A stretch of DNA of 64,000 nucleotides from Myxococcaceae bacterium (lineage in GTDB: Bacteria; Myxococcota; Myxococcia; Myxococcales; Myxococcaceae): assembly GCA_004173515.1 (NCBI GenBank), contig SECN01000063.1:18481-82480 (forward strand), in the 5' to 3' direction. Below the pieces are notes generated by a model. It did no database searches. It worked only from the letters and a program-made list of their open reading frames with translations, and was not told the DNA's origin. This document shows, piece after piece, positions 39,832 through 49,718 of this stretch. Position 1 is the first letter of the stretch, and each line of letters opens with the position of its first letter. A program made the translations under genes and the position numbers.

Positions 39832-42800
39832 CTACGCCACCTCGCGCGCTTCGTCCGGAACCGGAATGTGGGCCGTCCGCGCGCACCGCTTCTGGATGGA
39901 GAGGAAGAGCGCCTCGTGCGTCGCGGGCGAAGGCAGGTCCACATCCCCGCCCGGCTGTCCGAACGCCGCCACCGCGTCGCGCAGCGCCTCGCGCACGGAG
40001 AGGGCCAGCATCAGCGGCGGCTCGCCCACGGCCTTGCTGCCGTGGATGACGCCCGGTTGCTCCGCCCGCTCCAGGAACCTCACGCGCAGGTCGATGGGCG
40101 CGTCGCTGAACGCCGGCACCGCGTACGTGCTGGCGGAATGCGTCAGCAGCCGCCCCTTGCCATCCCAGCGCAGCTCCTCGCCGGTGAGCCAGCCCACGCC
40201 CTGCACGAAGCCGCCCTCCACCTGACCCCGGTCCACGCCGGGGTTGAGCGAATCGCCCACGTCCTCCAGCAGGTCGGAGCGCACCAGGCGCTTCATGCCC
40301 GTGTCGCCGTCCACCTCCACCTCGCTCACCGCCGCGCCGTACGCGAAGTAGAGGAAGGGGCGGCCCCGGCCCTTCGCCCGGTCGTAGCCGATGCCCGGCG
40401 TGCGGTAGTAGCCCGTGACGGACATGCCCACGCGTTCGCGGTAGGCCTCCTCCACCACGTCCGCGAAGGGCAGGCCCTTCTCCGGCCGCGACGCCGCCGC
40501 GATGACGCCGTCGCGAAACAGCAGCGCGTCCGGGGACACCGCCTGCCCATGCAACTGCACGAGCATCCGCGCGGCCACCGGCGCCAGCCTTTCGCGCAGG
40601 GTGATGCACGCCTCGCGCACCGCCGCGCCGTTGAGGTCCGAGCCGCTGGAGGCCGCCGTCGCGGACGTGTTGGGCACCTTGTCCGTCGCCGTCTGCGCCA
40701 CGCGCACGCGGTCCGCGGACAGGCCCAGCTCGCGCATGGCCACGCCTTGAATCTTGGTGTGCAGCCCCTGGCCCATCTCTGTGCCGCCGTGCGACAGCAG
40801 CACGGAGCCGTCGCGGTACACGTGCACCAGCGCGCCCGCCTGGTTGAGGAACGTGGCGGTGAAGGAGATGCCGAACTTCATCGGGGTGATGGCAAGGCCG
40901 CGCTTGATGCGGGGGCTCTTCGCGTTGAAGGCGTCCACCTGCGCCCGGCGCTGCTCGAAGTCGGAGGACTCCAGCAGGTCGTTCCACAGCTTCGGCAGCC
41001 GGTTGTCGTCCAGCTCCTGGCCGTAGTGCGTGGTGTTGGTGTCGCCCACACCGTCATAGAGGTTGCGCTGGCGCACGGCCTCTGGCGCAAGGCCGAGCAC
41101 GCGCGCGATGCGGCCCAGGATGTCCTCCATCACCAGCATGCCCTGCGGCCCGCCGAAGCCCCGGAACGCCGTGTTGGACACCAGGTGCGTCTTCGCCACG
41201 CGGCCGGTGTAGCGCACCGACGGGACGTAGTAGCCGTTGTCCAGGTGGAAGAGGGCGCGGTCGGTGATGGACTCGGACAGGTCCAGGGACCAGCCGCCGT
41301 TGGACACCAGGTCCGCCCTCAGCGCGAGCAGCCGGCCCGTGGCGTCGAAGCCCACCTCCCAGTCCGCGTGGAACGGGTGGCGCTTGCCGGTGACGGCCAT
41401 GTCCACGTCCCGGTCCAGCATCCACTTCACCGGCCGGCCGGTGAGCACCGCCGCCAGCGCCACCAGTGCGGCGGGCGCGTTGCCCTGCGTCTCCTTGCCA
41501 CCGAAGCCGCCGCCCATGCGGGGCGCCTTCACCACGACGCGGCTTCTGGGAATGTGCAGCACGTGCGCGATGACGGCCTGCACCTCCGACGGGTGCTGGG
41601 TGGAGGACGTCACGGTGACGTCGCCGTCCTCGCCGGCCTCCGCGAAGGCGGCGTGCGTCTCCAGGTAGAAGTGCTCCTGGCCGCCCATCTCGAGTTCGCC
41701 GCCCAGCCGGTGCGGGCTGGACGCGAGCGCGCTGTCCACGTCGCCCCGGCGGATGACGTGCGGGTCGGTGTGGTAGCTGCCCTGCGCGCGGGCTTCGGTC
41801 AGCGTGAGCACCGCGGGCAGGGGCTCGTAGTCCACCGCCACCTGACGGGCGCCCTCGCGGCAGGCCTCCGGGGTCTCTCCGATGACGAGCGCCACCACCT
41901 GCGCATGGAAGAGCACCTCGTCCTTCGCGAGCAGTGGCTCGTCGTGGCGGATGGGCCCGGTGTCGTTCATGCCCGGGATGTCCTCCGCGAGCAGCACCTT
42001 CACCACGCCGGGCACCTTCAGCGCGGCGCTGGCGTCGCGGCGGAGGATGCGCGCGTGCGCGTGCGGCGACAGCACCGGCCACACCGTCAACATGGGGCGG
42101 CGCTGCGCCAGGTCGTCCACGTACTGCGCGCTGCCCGTCACGTGGCCCAGCGCGCTCTCGTGGCGCAGCTCCCGGCCTTCGTCCGCCGTGGAGGAGGGCT
42201 CGCCGGTGATGAAGCGGGGACGCTCGTCCAGCACGGGGCTGCGCTCGCCGGAGACGAACTTCTCGAAGAGCGACACCACCAGCCCGCGCCGGTAGTCCGC
42301 GCTGCCGCGCAGGTCGCTGATGGGCGTGAACTCCGCCGCGAGCGTCGCCCGGACGCGCGCCGCCGCGTCGGCGTTCCAGGGGTGGCCCACGAGCAGCGCT
42401 TCGGTCTGGAGCGCGCGCACCGGGGTGGCCGCCACGCCGCCGTAGCCCAGCCTCGCGGTGCGCACGATGCCCAGCGAATCCGTTTCGATGCAGAAGCCCG
42501 CCGCGACGATGCTGATGTCCAGCTCGCGGCGCTTGGACACCTTGAAGCTGTCCGCGTGGCGCTTCAGGCCGCTGTCCTTCGCCGGCGCGTGGGGGATGAC
42601 GATGACGCGGACGACCTCGTCGGGCTGGAGCGCCGTCTTGCGGTAGGCGAGGAAGAACTCCGACAACGCCAGGGTCCGCTCCCCGCGCACGGAGGCGAGC
42701 ACCAGCTTCGCGTCCAGTGAGAGCAGCACCGGTGCCAGGTCGCCGATGGGCGAGGCCGTGACGAGGTTGCCCGACAGCGTGGCGCGGTGGCGGATCTGCC

Positions 42801-43539
42801 GCGAGGCGAAGACGTTGAGCATCTTCGCCACCTCCGGCACCTCGGTGCCCAGCGCGTCCTCCACGTCCACCAGCGACGCGGCGCCGCCCACGTACCAGCC
42901 GTCCGCTTCCCGGCGGATGGCGCGCAGGGACTCCACGCCCTCGGTGGAGAGGAGGAAGGGGTAGCGGCGGGACTTCTTGGTGATGTCCACGCCCAGCTCC
43001 GTGGCGCCGGCCACGAGCATCGCCTCCGGGTGCAGGGCCTTCAGCGCGAGCAGGTCCTCGAGCGTGCCGGGCCGCAGGAACAGGCCGTCCCGGGCCTCGT
43101 AGCGCAGGGGCGGGGTGGGGGAGGGCGGGCCTTCCAGCGATACGCCTGGGAGCGTGGGCGCGACGCCCTTCGCATCGCGGGTGGCGAGCGCGTCCATCAT
43201 CGCGTCGCGGATGGGGCGGTAGCCCGTACAGCGGCAGATGTTGCCGCAGAGCTGATCCGCCACGGCCTCCGGCGTGCCCGCGTCCTTGCGACAGTAGGCC
43301 TCCACCATGGAGACGACGAAGCCCGGGGTGCAGAAGCCACACTGCGACCCGTAGTGCTTCACCATCGCCTGCTGCACGGGGTGGGGCGCGTCGCGCTGGC
43401 CCACGCCTTCCACGGTGACGAGCTCGCGGCCGGCCACCATGGGCAACAGCGCGATGCAGCTGTTGAAGGCGCGCAGGTTCTTCTGGCCCCGGGTGTCCTG
43501 GTCCACCATCGCCACGGTGCAGGCGCCGCAGTCGCAGCC
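39832..43539 (-). pseudogene. xanthine dehydrogenase, single-chain (2Fe-2S, FAD, molybdopterin), N-terminus missing
   Basis: 1236 codons recognisable, from GCDCGACTVAM to the TAG at 39832. In order: the 2Fe-2S region (GCDCGAC, CGFCTPG, CGNICRCTGY), a FAD-binding CoxM-like domain (LVAGATELGVDI), and the molybdopterin domain (GGGFGGKE, GFGGPQGMLV, and GEPPLML with the catalytic Glu). Normally about 40 residues and a start codon precede GCDCG. Here they are absent: the DNA runs directly into the end of xdhC in another frame. As written, the protein has no proper start. The enzyme would oxidise hypoxanthine and xanthine to urate. Either a deletion of at least about 150 bp occurred or the assembly lost sequence here. 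Confidence 0.88.
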
Positions 43540-43540
43540 C

Positions 43541-44275
43541 CGCAGCGATGCTGACCGCCACCTCCTGGGGCGATTTCCCCCCGATGGGCAGCCCCATGGG
43601 GCACTGGACACGGCCCACCTGCCGGGCGGGCAGGCCCTTCGCGTCCAGGCGCTGCCGGAAGCGGGCCCATTTGGTGTCGCTGCCGATGAGCCCGATGTAG
43701 CGCGCGGGCTTCTGGATGGCGAAGGCGATGATGTCCTGATCCACGTCGTGGCGGTGCGTCATCACCGCCACGTAGGTGCGCCGGTCATCCCAGGCGGCGC
43801 TCGCGGCGAACTCGTCCCAGGGCTCCTCGTGGCGGACCACGGAGGATGGCACCTGGGGGGACTGGACCCATTCGGCGCGCTCGTCCACCAGGTGGACGCG
43901 GAAGGGAGTGCCTTCGAGGATGCGGCACAGGGCCTGGCCCACGTGGCCGGCGCCGAAGAGATAGAGCTGCGGCCCGTGGTTGACGGGCTCGACGAAGACG
44001 TCCACGACCCCTCCACAGCACTGACCCAGCTTCGCACCCAGCGGATAGCGGAACGTGCGCGCCTCGCCCTTGTCCAGGCACGTGCGCGCATCCTGGAGGA
44101 CCAACTGCTCCAGGTGGCCTCCTCCGATGGTGCCGTGGAAGGTGCCGTCCGCGCGCACCAGCAGCTTCGCGCCGGGGGCGGCGGGCGTGCTGCCCTTGCA
44201 CTCCGTCACCGTGACGACGGCGAACGGGGTGTTGGTGCTTGCCCACTCCGTGAGCTGGTGAACCCAGTTCCACAT
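43541..44275 (-). CDS. xdhC: XdhC-like molybdenum cofactor insertion protein, C-terminus truncated by junction
   Basis: ATG 44275. The first 245 residues match XdhC/CoxI: VTVTECKGSTPAAPGAKLLV, IGGGHLEQ, CCGGVVDVF, LFGAGHVGQAL (Rossmann-like) and CPMGLPIGGKSPQEVAVSIA, the usual near-terminal motif. XdhC binds and sulfurates the molybdenum cofactor for xanthine dehydrogenase. After SIAA the frame does not stop but reads through the dehydrogenase gene out of frame, so the natural last 10-20 residues and stop are missing. See the junction at 43540. Confidence 0.85.
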
Positions 44276-44420
44276 GCAGGCGTGCAGCTTGCCATGGAGC
44301 CCCCTGGGACGTCTGGTTGTCTGCTGGGGAGAGGAGGAGGGAAGCCCTCGTTGCCGGATGGGGGAAGCTCACCACCTTTGCGCCAGACGATTTCACTCCA
44401 CCGATTCCAAGGAGCACGTC

Positions 44421-44858
44421 ATGGCCAACACCGACATCGACACGCTGAACTCGTTCCTTCGCGGTGAGCTGTCCGCCGTGGAGACCTACCGGCAGGCGAG
44501 CAAGCACATCAAGAGCCCCGTGGCCCTCACGGAGGTGGAGGCCTGCCTGAAGGACCATGAGGCCCGGGTCGAAGCCATCAAGGAGCGCATCTCGAAGCTG
44601 GGCGGCCAGCCCGCCGAAAGTTCAGGGCTGTGGGGCACGTTCGCCAAGGCCGTCCAGGGCGGCGCGGACCTGCTGGGCGAGAAGATCGCCATCAACGCCC
44701 TGGAAGAGGGCGAGGACCACGGCCTGGCGGACTACAACCGCGACATCGACAAGCTGCATGGCGCGGAGCGCACCTTCGCGCGCAGCACCCTGCTGCCGGC
44801 CCAGAAGCAGACGCATGGCAAGCTCAGCCATCTGAAGAAGAACCCGAACTTCCACTGA
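44421..44858 (+). CDS. DUF2383 (ferritin-like four-helix bundle) protein
   Basis: 145 residues from ATG 44421, with AAGGAG upstream. The pattern DTLNSFLRGELSAVETYRQA with later CLKDHEARVEAIKERI is that of DUF2383/PA2169-type four-helix bundles related to ferritin-like proteins and often induced in stress. Cytosolic, no signal. Single-gene transcript, followed by a strong hairpin. Confidence 0.78.
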   Translation: MANTDIDTLNSFLRGELSAVETYRQASKHIKSPVALTEVEACLKDHEARVEAIKERISKLGGQPAESSGLWGTFAKAVQGGADLLGEKIAINALEEGEDHGLADYNRDIDKLHGAERTFARSTLLPAQKQTHGKLSHLKKNPNFH

Positions 44859-44889
44859 ACGTGGCGGTTGCGTGGTGCCGGACATCGCG

Positions 44890-44922
44890 AGGCGCCCATC
44901 CCTGCTTCGAGGGTGGGCGCCT
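44890..44922 (+). terminator. strong rho-independent-like hairpin after the DUF2383 gene
   Basis: AGGCGCCCA (44890-44898) pairs with TGGGCGCCT (44914-44922), extended inward by CCCT/AGGG around a GCTTCG loop. It is 31 bp after the stop codon and is followed by TGTGGT rather than a T-run. Confidence 0.65.
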
Positions 44923-45033
44923 TGTGGTGCACCACACGTCCCTCCATCCAGTCCTGGAGGCCGGGGGCGGCGTGCGATATTCGGAGACGCTCTTCCGCCG
45001 GCATCGAGAAGGCAGGGGTCTGGAGAAGCGCGC

Positions 45034-45864
45034 ATGGGGCGTGAGCACACGGGGCCAGGACCGCACGGGTCCGGCACCGACAGGGACGACGAGGGGACAG
45101 CCTCCCCCCGCGGGCCCGGTGTGCGCGCCGACTCCGACCTTCCGTCCATTCCGTCCCCGACGCTCGCGGACACCAGCCACGCCGCGGGCGCCCTGGGCAC
45201 CGGCATCGAAGTGCTCTTCACCACCTCCGAGCGCGCCCTCCAGTGGGCGTGGCTGGTGCTCCAACTGGCCCGGGGCGTGGTGGACGCCACCCCGCGCGGC
45301 GACGCCTTCCTGCGCGAGGCCCGCGCGTGCGCGGTGGATTTCCTGGACCACATCCCGCCGCACGTGCGCCGCAGCGTCGAGGAGGTGCTCGTCTTCGGCA
45401 ACCTCTGGCAGGCCGTGGGCGTCCGCCTGCGCCGCCGGGGCACCTTCCCCCAGAGCGACGACGAGGCGTGGCGCCAGCTCAGCGAGGACGTGGAGCTGCT
45501 CCAGCGCGCCGCGCAGGCCCGGCTGGGCACGGCCGCGGCGCTGGAGCAGGGGCTGCTCAAGGACCTGGGTCGCCTGCGGGCGCTGGGGCTGACGGTGGGC
45601 TCCGACGCCACCGACCTGAGCACGGGCGTGGAGTCCTTCACCCGCTGCATCGGGGAGCTGATGGCCGTGGCCAGCGCCGTGCGACGCGCCTGGGAGGCCG
45701 CCGCCGGGGAGCTGGCCGAGTCCGCCGCGTGGTTGCGCGCGGGCGATCCGGCCTTCAGCTCGTGGCTCGCGGATCACCTGGTCGCCTCCGAGCCCGCGTG
45801 GGAGCGGACCCAGGCGACGGCGCGCTGGCTGCGCGACGTGGGGGCCCTGGCGGGCCAGCCCTGA
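45034..45864 (+). CDS. hypothetical helical protein
   Basis: 276 residues from ATG 45034; in-frame sequence upstream is not protein-like. Residues 1-50 are Gly/Pro/Asp-rich and disordered; the rest is amphipathic helix (RALQWAWLVLQLARGVVDA, VELLQRAAQARLGTAAALEQ). No signal peptide or known motif. It converges with the next gene with only 3 bp between stops. Not recognised. Confidence 0.6.
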   Translation: MGREHTGPGPHGSGTDRDDEGTASPRGPGVRADSDLPSIPSPTLADTSHAAGALGTGIEVLFTTSERALQWAWLVLQLARGVVDATPRGDAFLREARACAVDFLDHIPPHVRRSVEEVLVFGNLWQAVGVRLRRRGTFPQSDDEAWRQLSEDVELLQRAAQARLGTAAALEQGLLKDLGRLRALGLTVGSDATDLSTGVESFTRCIGELMAVASAVRRAWEAAAGELAESAAWLRAGDPAFSSWLADHLVASEPAWERTQATARWLRDVGALAGQP

Positions 45865-45867
45865 GCC

Positions 45868-46962
45868 TCAGGCCTCCACGAGGATGCGGTGGCGGTGCAG
45901 CTCCAGGAGGATGTCCGGATCCAGGTCCGCCTGCCGGTGGTCGCGCAGGTGCTGGCGCACGGCCTCCACGGGCTTCTGGCCGGTGAACTCCACCAGCAGG
46001 GAGTAGGCCTCGCCTGGCAGCGCCACCGCGTCGAATTCGCTGTAGGAGCCCAGCGCGACACTGCCGTCCGGCAGCCACTTCACCGTCGCATCCGGGTTGA
46101 AGCGCAGCACGCGCGGCAGGGTGGGGGCGGTGGCCTGCGTGTGCAGCTTCTCCAGCACCTTCAATTCGATGGTGCCATCCAGGCCCAGCATCCGCTCCAG
46201 TCCGTCCGCGGGCACGGCGCGCACCACGTCGTAGCAGGCGCGGTAGAAGTCATGCTCCATGCCCACGTACCCCTTCCAGAGGGCGGCGTACACCTTGGGC
46301 AGGGGCGGCGCGTCGTCCAGGTCCTCCGCCGTCAGTGGGGCGGTGGCCACCTCCGCCTTGTCGCGCCCGTCCATCAGGAAGTCCGGCATGAGCTGGAGCA
46401 GGGCGTGGCGTGAGAGCTGGTACTCCGCCAGCGTCAGGTACGTCTTGAGCGACATCCAGAAGCGCCGGCCGTCCGCGCCCGCCACGTATTTGCAGAAGAA
46501 CGTGGAGCAGACCGACTCGCGGTACGCCCAGATGGTGCAGCCGCCGGACTCCAGCGCGTAGTACGGACAGCGCATGTTCGCGGAGCGGCCGAAGAACTGG
46601 TGCGCGTTCTTGTACAGGTGGTTGAACTTCGCGGGCGCCTTCACCCACTGCGGGCTCACGCCGATGCGGCTGTCGATCTTCTTTTCGATGCGCCGGCGCC
46701 CCTCCGCCATCTCCTTCGAGTCGTCCGACAGGAGCGCGCCAATCAGGTAGTTGGGCAGGCGCGGGTAGTACGTGCAGCACTTGGTGTCCGGCCGGAACAG
46801 GTGCTCGACGCCGTCCACGGACTCCACGGTGGCCTGCGCGGACGTGCGGCTCATGGCGCACTTCGAGCACGTGGCCTTCGTCTCCGTGGGGGCCTCCTTC
46901 TGGAAGAAGGATGGGAACAGCTCCCGGTACAAGGCGGGCAGGGTCGAAAGGATGGAGGACAT
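45868..46962 (-). CDS. cysteine-cluster protein of unknown function
   Basis: 364 residues from ATG 46962. The first 150 residues contain many Cys in pairs: CSKCAMS, TKCCTYYP, MRCPYYALESGGC and ESVCSTFFCKY, with His and Arg nearby, a pattern similar in style to YkgJ-type Cys clusters that bind Zn or Fe-S. The remainder is a mixed alpha/beta domain ending in a winged-helix-like segment. It lies 11 bp after the DUF2378 gene in the same direction. Possibly a metal-sensing or radical-type partner; function unknown. Confidence 0.65.
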   Translation of the reverse strand: MSSILSTLPALYRELFPSFFQKEAPTETKATCSKCAMSRTSAQATVESVDGVEHLFRPDTKCCTYYPRLPNYLIGALLSDDSKEMAEGRRRIEKKIDSRIGVSPQWVKAPAKFNHLYKNAHQFFGRSANMRCPYYALESGGCTIWAYRESVCSTFFCKYVAGADGRRFWMSLKTYLTLAEYQLSRHALLQLMPDFLMDGRDKAEVATAPLTAEDLDDAPPLPKVYAALWKGYVGMEHDFYRACYDVVRAVPADGLERMLGLDGTIELKVLEKLHTQATAPTLPRVLRFNPDATVKWLPDGSVALGSYSEFDAVALPGEAYSLLVEFTGQKPVEAVRQHLRDHRQADLDPDILLELHRHRILVEA

Positions 46963-46973
46963 GTCTCGCGGTG

Positions 46974-47537
46974 TCAGGAGGCCCGGGCGGCCCATTCCAG
47001 ATGGTAGGTGACGGCGTCGGGGGAGTGGCGGGTGCGGTGCAGGGTGAGGCCCTGCACGCCGATGCGCAACAGTCCTTCTTCCAGCACCCCTTCCGCGAAC
47101 CCCTCCATCAGGTCCGGCTCGTTGAGCCAGAGGTCCACCTGGGTGGCGCCCAGCACGGTGAGCCGGGTCTCCGTGAAGTTGTTGCCGCTCCTGAAGTTGT
47201 GCTGCATGCGCTCCAGCGAGCGCATGGGCCCTACCACCTTCGCGAGCGTGAGCACCGCGCCGCCCATCAGCGTCTGGGCATAGCCTTCGATCATCCGCCT
47301 GCCCAGCAGGCGCCGGGCGACGTCCAGGGGCTGGGCGGGATGCAGGGTGCGGCCCACGTCGTCCAGACACTCCACCCACGTCGCCAGGGGATACGCGGCG
47401 AGCAGCGGGGCCTGCGGGTCCAACCCTCGCGAGCGCAGCCGGGACATCAGGGCCGGGGGCAGGTGGGGCAGCAGGGTCTTGCGGTACAGGCTGTCCACGG
47501 TATTGCCGAAGATGACGCGCTCGTCCCGCATGGCCAT
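46974..47537 (-). CDS. DUF2378 (TIGR02265) family protein
   Basis: 187 residues. The pattern IFGNTVDSLYRKTLLPHL, with later RRMIEGYAQTLMGGAVL and a beta-rich C-terminus, is that of DUF2378/TIGR02265, a paralogous family restricted largely to Myxococcales. It is a single-domain cytosolic protein of unknown function, cotranscribed with the Cys-cluster gene. Supports the taxonomic assignment of the window. Confidence 0.8.
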   Translation of the reverse strand: MAMRDERVIFGNTVDSLYRKTLLPHLPPALMSRLRSRGLDPQAPLLAAYPLATWVECLDDVGRTLHPAQPLDVARRLLGRRMIEGYAQTLMGGAVLTLAKVVGPMRSLERMQHNFRSGNNFTETRLTVLGATQVDLWLNEPDLMEGFAEGVLEEGLLRIGVQGLTLHRTRHSPDAVTYHLEWAARAS

Positions 47538-47640
47538 GTGCCTTCCAGGGACCCAGGAGGTCCTGGACGCGCATTCTTCGCCCAGGGCCCCGGCGCAGGC
47601 CAGTTCCCATGCGACTTCGCGGCGGGGTTTCCCTCGCCGC

Positions 47641-48111
47641 TCAGGCTTCCTCGTCGGGCAGGAGCGTCCGGAGCAGTTCGTCGTCCGGTCCGAGGGGACG
47701 CCAACCAGAGGGTGGAGGGACCGCGCGGAGTGTCGCTCTCACCTGCGTCACGCGCTCCTCGTGTGTCTCTGGGGTGTAGCTGCTCCAACGAGCCAGTGCT
47801 TGGGCGACGTCGAATCGGTTGGTGTCATCCAGCACGGCCGGCCATCCCTCTGGAAGGTGGTGGAACAGTTCGCGCACGAGCTGCCCGCGCACCAGGCGTG
47901 TGACCTGTTTGCGCTGCTCCGCCTCGGCCACCAACCCGCTGAACACCTGCACCCCGGCGACGTCGTCCGCACCAAGCTCTTCAGCCAATGCAACCAGTGA
48001 GGCGGTAGGGCGTGCTTCGGCGAAGGCGGTCAGCGAGTCGTAACCGTGCTCGCGGACGCGCTCGTAGAGGCGGGCCTTCCAGTTCCCCTGCCAGGATCGT
48101 CCGTCGGTCAT
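47641..48111 (-). CDS. putative immunity protein (SitI-like position)
   Basis: 156 residues; the ATG at 48111 overlaps the upstream toxin stop by ATGA. No known domain is visible: an Ala/Leu-rich helical N-terminus (SLTAFAEARPTASLVALAEEL) then VQVFSGLVAEAEQRKQVTR and an acidic end. Position directly after a TIGR02269 lipoprotein toxin, in a coupled frame, is the order of sitA-sitI pairs, so I infer an immunity role. Function rests on context. Confidence 0.55.
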   Translation of the reverse strand: MTDGRSWQGNWKARLYERVREHGYDSLTAFAEARPTASLVALAEELGADDVAGVQVFSGLVAEAEQRKQVTRLVRGQLVRELFHHLPEGWPAVLDDTNRFDVAQALARWSSYTPETHEERVTQVRATLRAVPPPSGWRPLGPDDELLRTLLPDEEA

Positions 48112-49634
48112 CGCCCTCTCCCTGGGATGAAGGTCATCGGGATGTCGTATTCCTTCAGATACCCCGCGACGAGCTTCAAGATCTCATTCCGTGTCAGCCG
48201 CTGGCCTGTTTCTGTCTCCGCGTTGCGTAGCACCTTCATGATCATCCGGTTCCATTCACCGGGCCATGTGCGCCCCAGTCGCCAGTTGCCGCCGCCGTGA
48301 ATCGCCTCATGGTGTGATTGCTCCAGCCTCACGCAGAACTGGTCGATGTTCATGTCGCCCGTGAAGCCACGCTTCTCGAACCATGCCCGATGCTCGTCGG
48401 GGAGGACGTGGTGCTTGGGCGCGTCGGACATGCCCGCCCCCGCCCTGCCGGTCTCATGCATGCCGCGCACTTCGGGGCTGTCCCCCAGTGCGTCGCGCAC
48501 GCCCTTGGGCAGGTCCTGATGCGCCTGGGCCATCAGCACCTGTCCGCCATGGATGCGGACGGCCGCGCTGACGGCGGGGACGGAGATGACGCCCGCCCGC
48601 ACGAGCCTTCGCATCATCTCCACCCACTCCGCGGAGACAACCATCCGCGAGCCCATCATGACTCCGCCCGAACCCATCACGAGGCCCACGCCGAGCGTCG
48701 CGGGCGCCGCGGGAGGCAGCCGTGGCAGCGACATCTTCAGCGTGGAGATGAGGGTGAGCATCTCCAGCGCCTGCATCGCGGCGATGACCCGACCTTCGAG
48801 CTTCAGGGTGGAGCGGGTCTCTTGGTGGATCGTGTCGAACTCACGGGTCAACTTCCCCATCAGCTCGGGCATCGCGGTCGCCGCCGCCTCGACCCGGTCC
48901 GGGTCCGGTGACGCGAGGTCCGTCAGCGTGGGCTCCATCATTTCCTGCACGCGATGAAGGTCGACGAACAGCTTCTCGACGCTGCACATCGGGCAGTTCC
49001 GGAGCACGGCGTCCGCGAGGTGGAGGAAGTCAACCCAGGTGGCCAGCAGGAGCGTCCCGAAGAGGGCCGCCTGGAGCCGGGGCCCCGTCATGCGCAGGAG
49101 GCCCCGTTCCATGTTCGGATCACCGACCTGCGAGGCCGCGTCCGTCAGCGCGGTGATGCTCCCGAGCGCACCTCGAAGCCACGTCAACTGGTCGGAGCCA
49201 TGGTCGAGATAGCGCGTGAACACGCCGTCGAGTCCCCGTCCTCCAAGGGCCGGAGGACGGGCCGCCAGCTTGGAGAACGCGGCTTCCACGCGGGCCCTGG
49301 AGCCCTTGGCCTCGTCCATGGCTTCGAGGACTGCTTGACGCGTCAGGGTGGAACTCTGCGCCGCTCCAACTCCGCTGCCTGGCCCCGCTTCTGTCGCGTC
49401 GTCACGCAACCTCTGGCGACGCAGCAGCCGTTGTTGCTCCTCGGGACCCGAGTTGGAAGACGGAGGAGAGCCCCGGGCGCGCGGGGGCTCATTGCTCGGA
49501 GCCTCTTCCCGCGCGGGCGCAGCAGCCACTCGCGGCGCGTAGCCCAAGCTCCGGCCATGCCCAGGCGCCCGAGGCACGGAGGCGCATCCCGTGACCAGCA
49601 ACACCACGGCCAGCAGCAGGGCGTCAGCGCGCAG
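48108..49634 (-). CDS. TIGR02269/DUF2380 lipoprotein toxin (SitA-like), CTG start
   Basis: About 508 residues. A GTG at 49607 would leave only seven residues before the lipobox Cys; a CTG at 49634, with GGAGG six nt upstream, gives a proper lipoprotein signal (LRADALLLAVVLLVTGC). The N-terminal half is a disordered and helical carrier part. The C-terminal 100 residues are the DUF2380 domain: KHHVLPDEHRAWFEKRGF, then QSHHEAIHGGGNWRLGRTW, an HNH-like set of His residues suggesting a nuclease. In Myxococcus, SitA lipoproteins of this family are delivered between kin by outer-membrane exchange and matched by a downstream SitI. Next gene overlaps by 4 bp. Confidence 0.65.
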   Translation of the reverse strand: MRADALLLAVVLLVTGCASVPRAPGHGRSLGYAPRVAAAPAREEAPSNEPPRARGSPPSSNSGPEEQQRLLRRQRLRDDATEAGPGSGVGAAQSSTLTRQAVLEAMDEAKGSRARVEAAFSKLAARPPALGGRGLDGVFTRYLDHGSDQLTWLRGALGSITALTDAASQVGDPNMERGLLRMTGPRLQAALFGTLLLATWVDFLHLADAVLRNCPMCSVEKLFVDLHRVQEMMEPTLTDLASPDPDRVEAAATAMPELMGKLTREFDTIHQETRSTLKLEGRVIAAMQALEMLTLISTLKMSLPRLPPAAPATLGVGLVMGSGGVMMGSRMVVSAEWVEMMRRLVRAGVISVPAVSAAVRIHGGQVLMAQAHQDLPKGVRDALGDSPEVRGMHETGRAGAGMSDAPKHHVLPDEHRAWFEKRGFTGDMNIDQFCVRLEQSHHEAIHGGGNWRLGRTWPGEWNRMIMKVLRNAETETGQRLTRNEILKLVAGYLKEYDIPMTFIPGRGR

Positions 49635-49718
49635 GGTCCACCTCCAGGTCCTCGGTCACGGTTGGGAGGTCTCCGCCTCCACCCCGCGGGCGCGGTGGAG
49701 GCGGACGCTCCGGGTGCG

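Noticed and set aside
41054..43540. Reading xdhC and the following frame as one 1073-residue protein
   Set aside because: Beyond SIAA the translation is out-of-frame dehydrogenase with no family match; it is a read-through of the junction, not a fusion.
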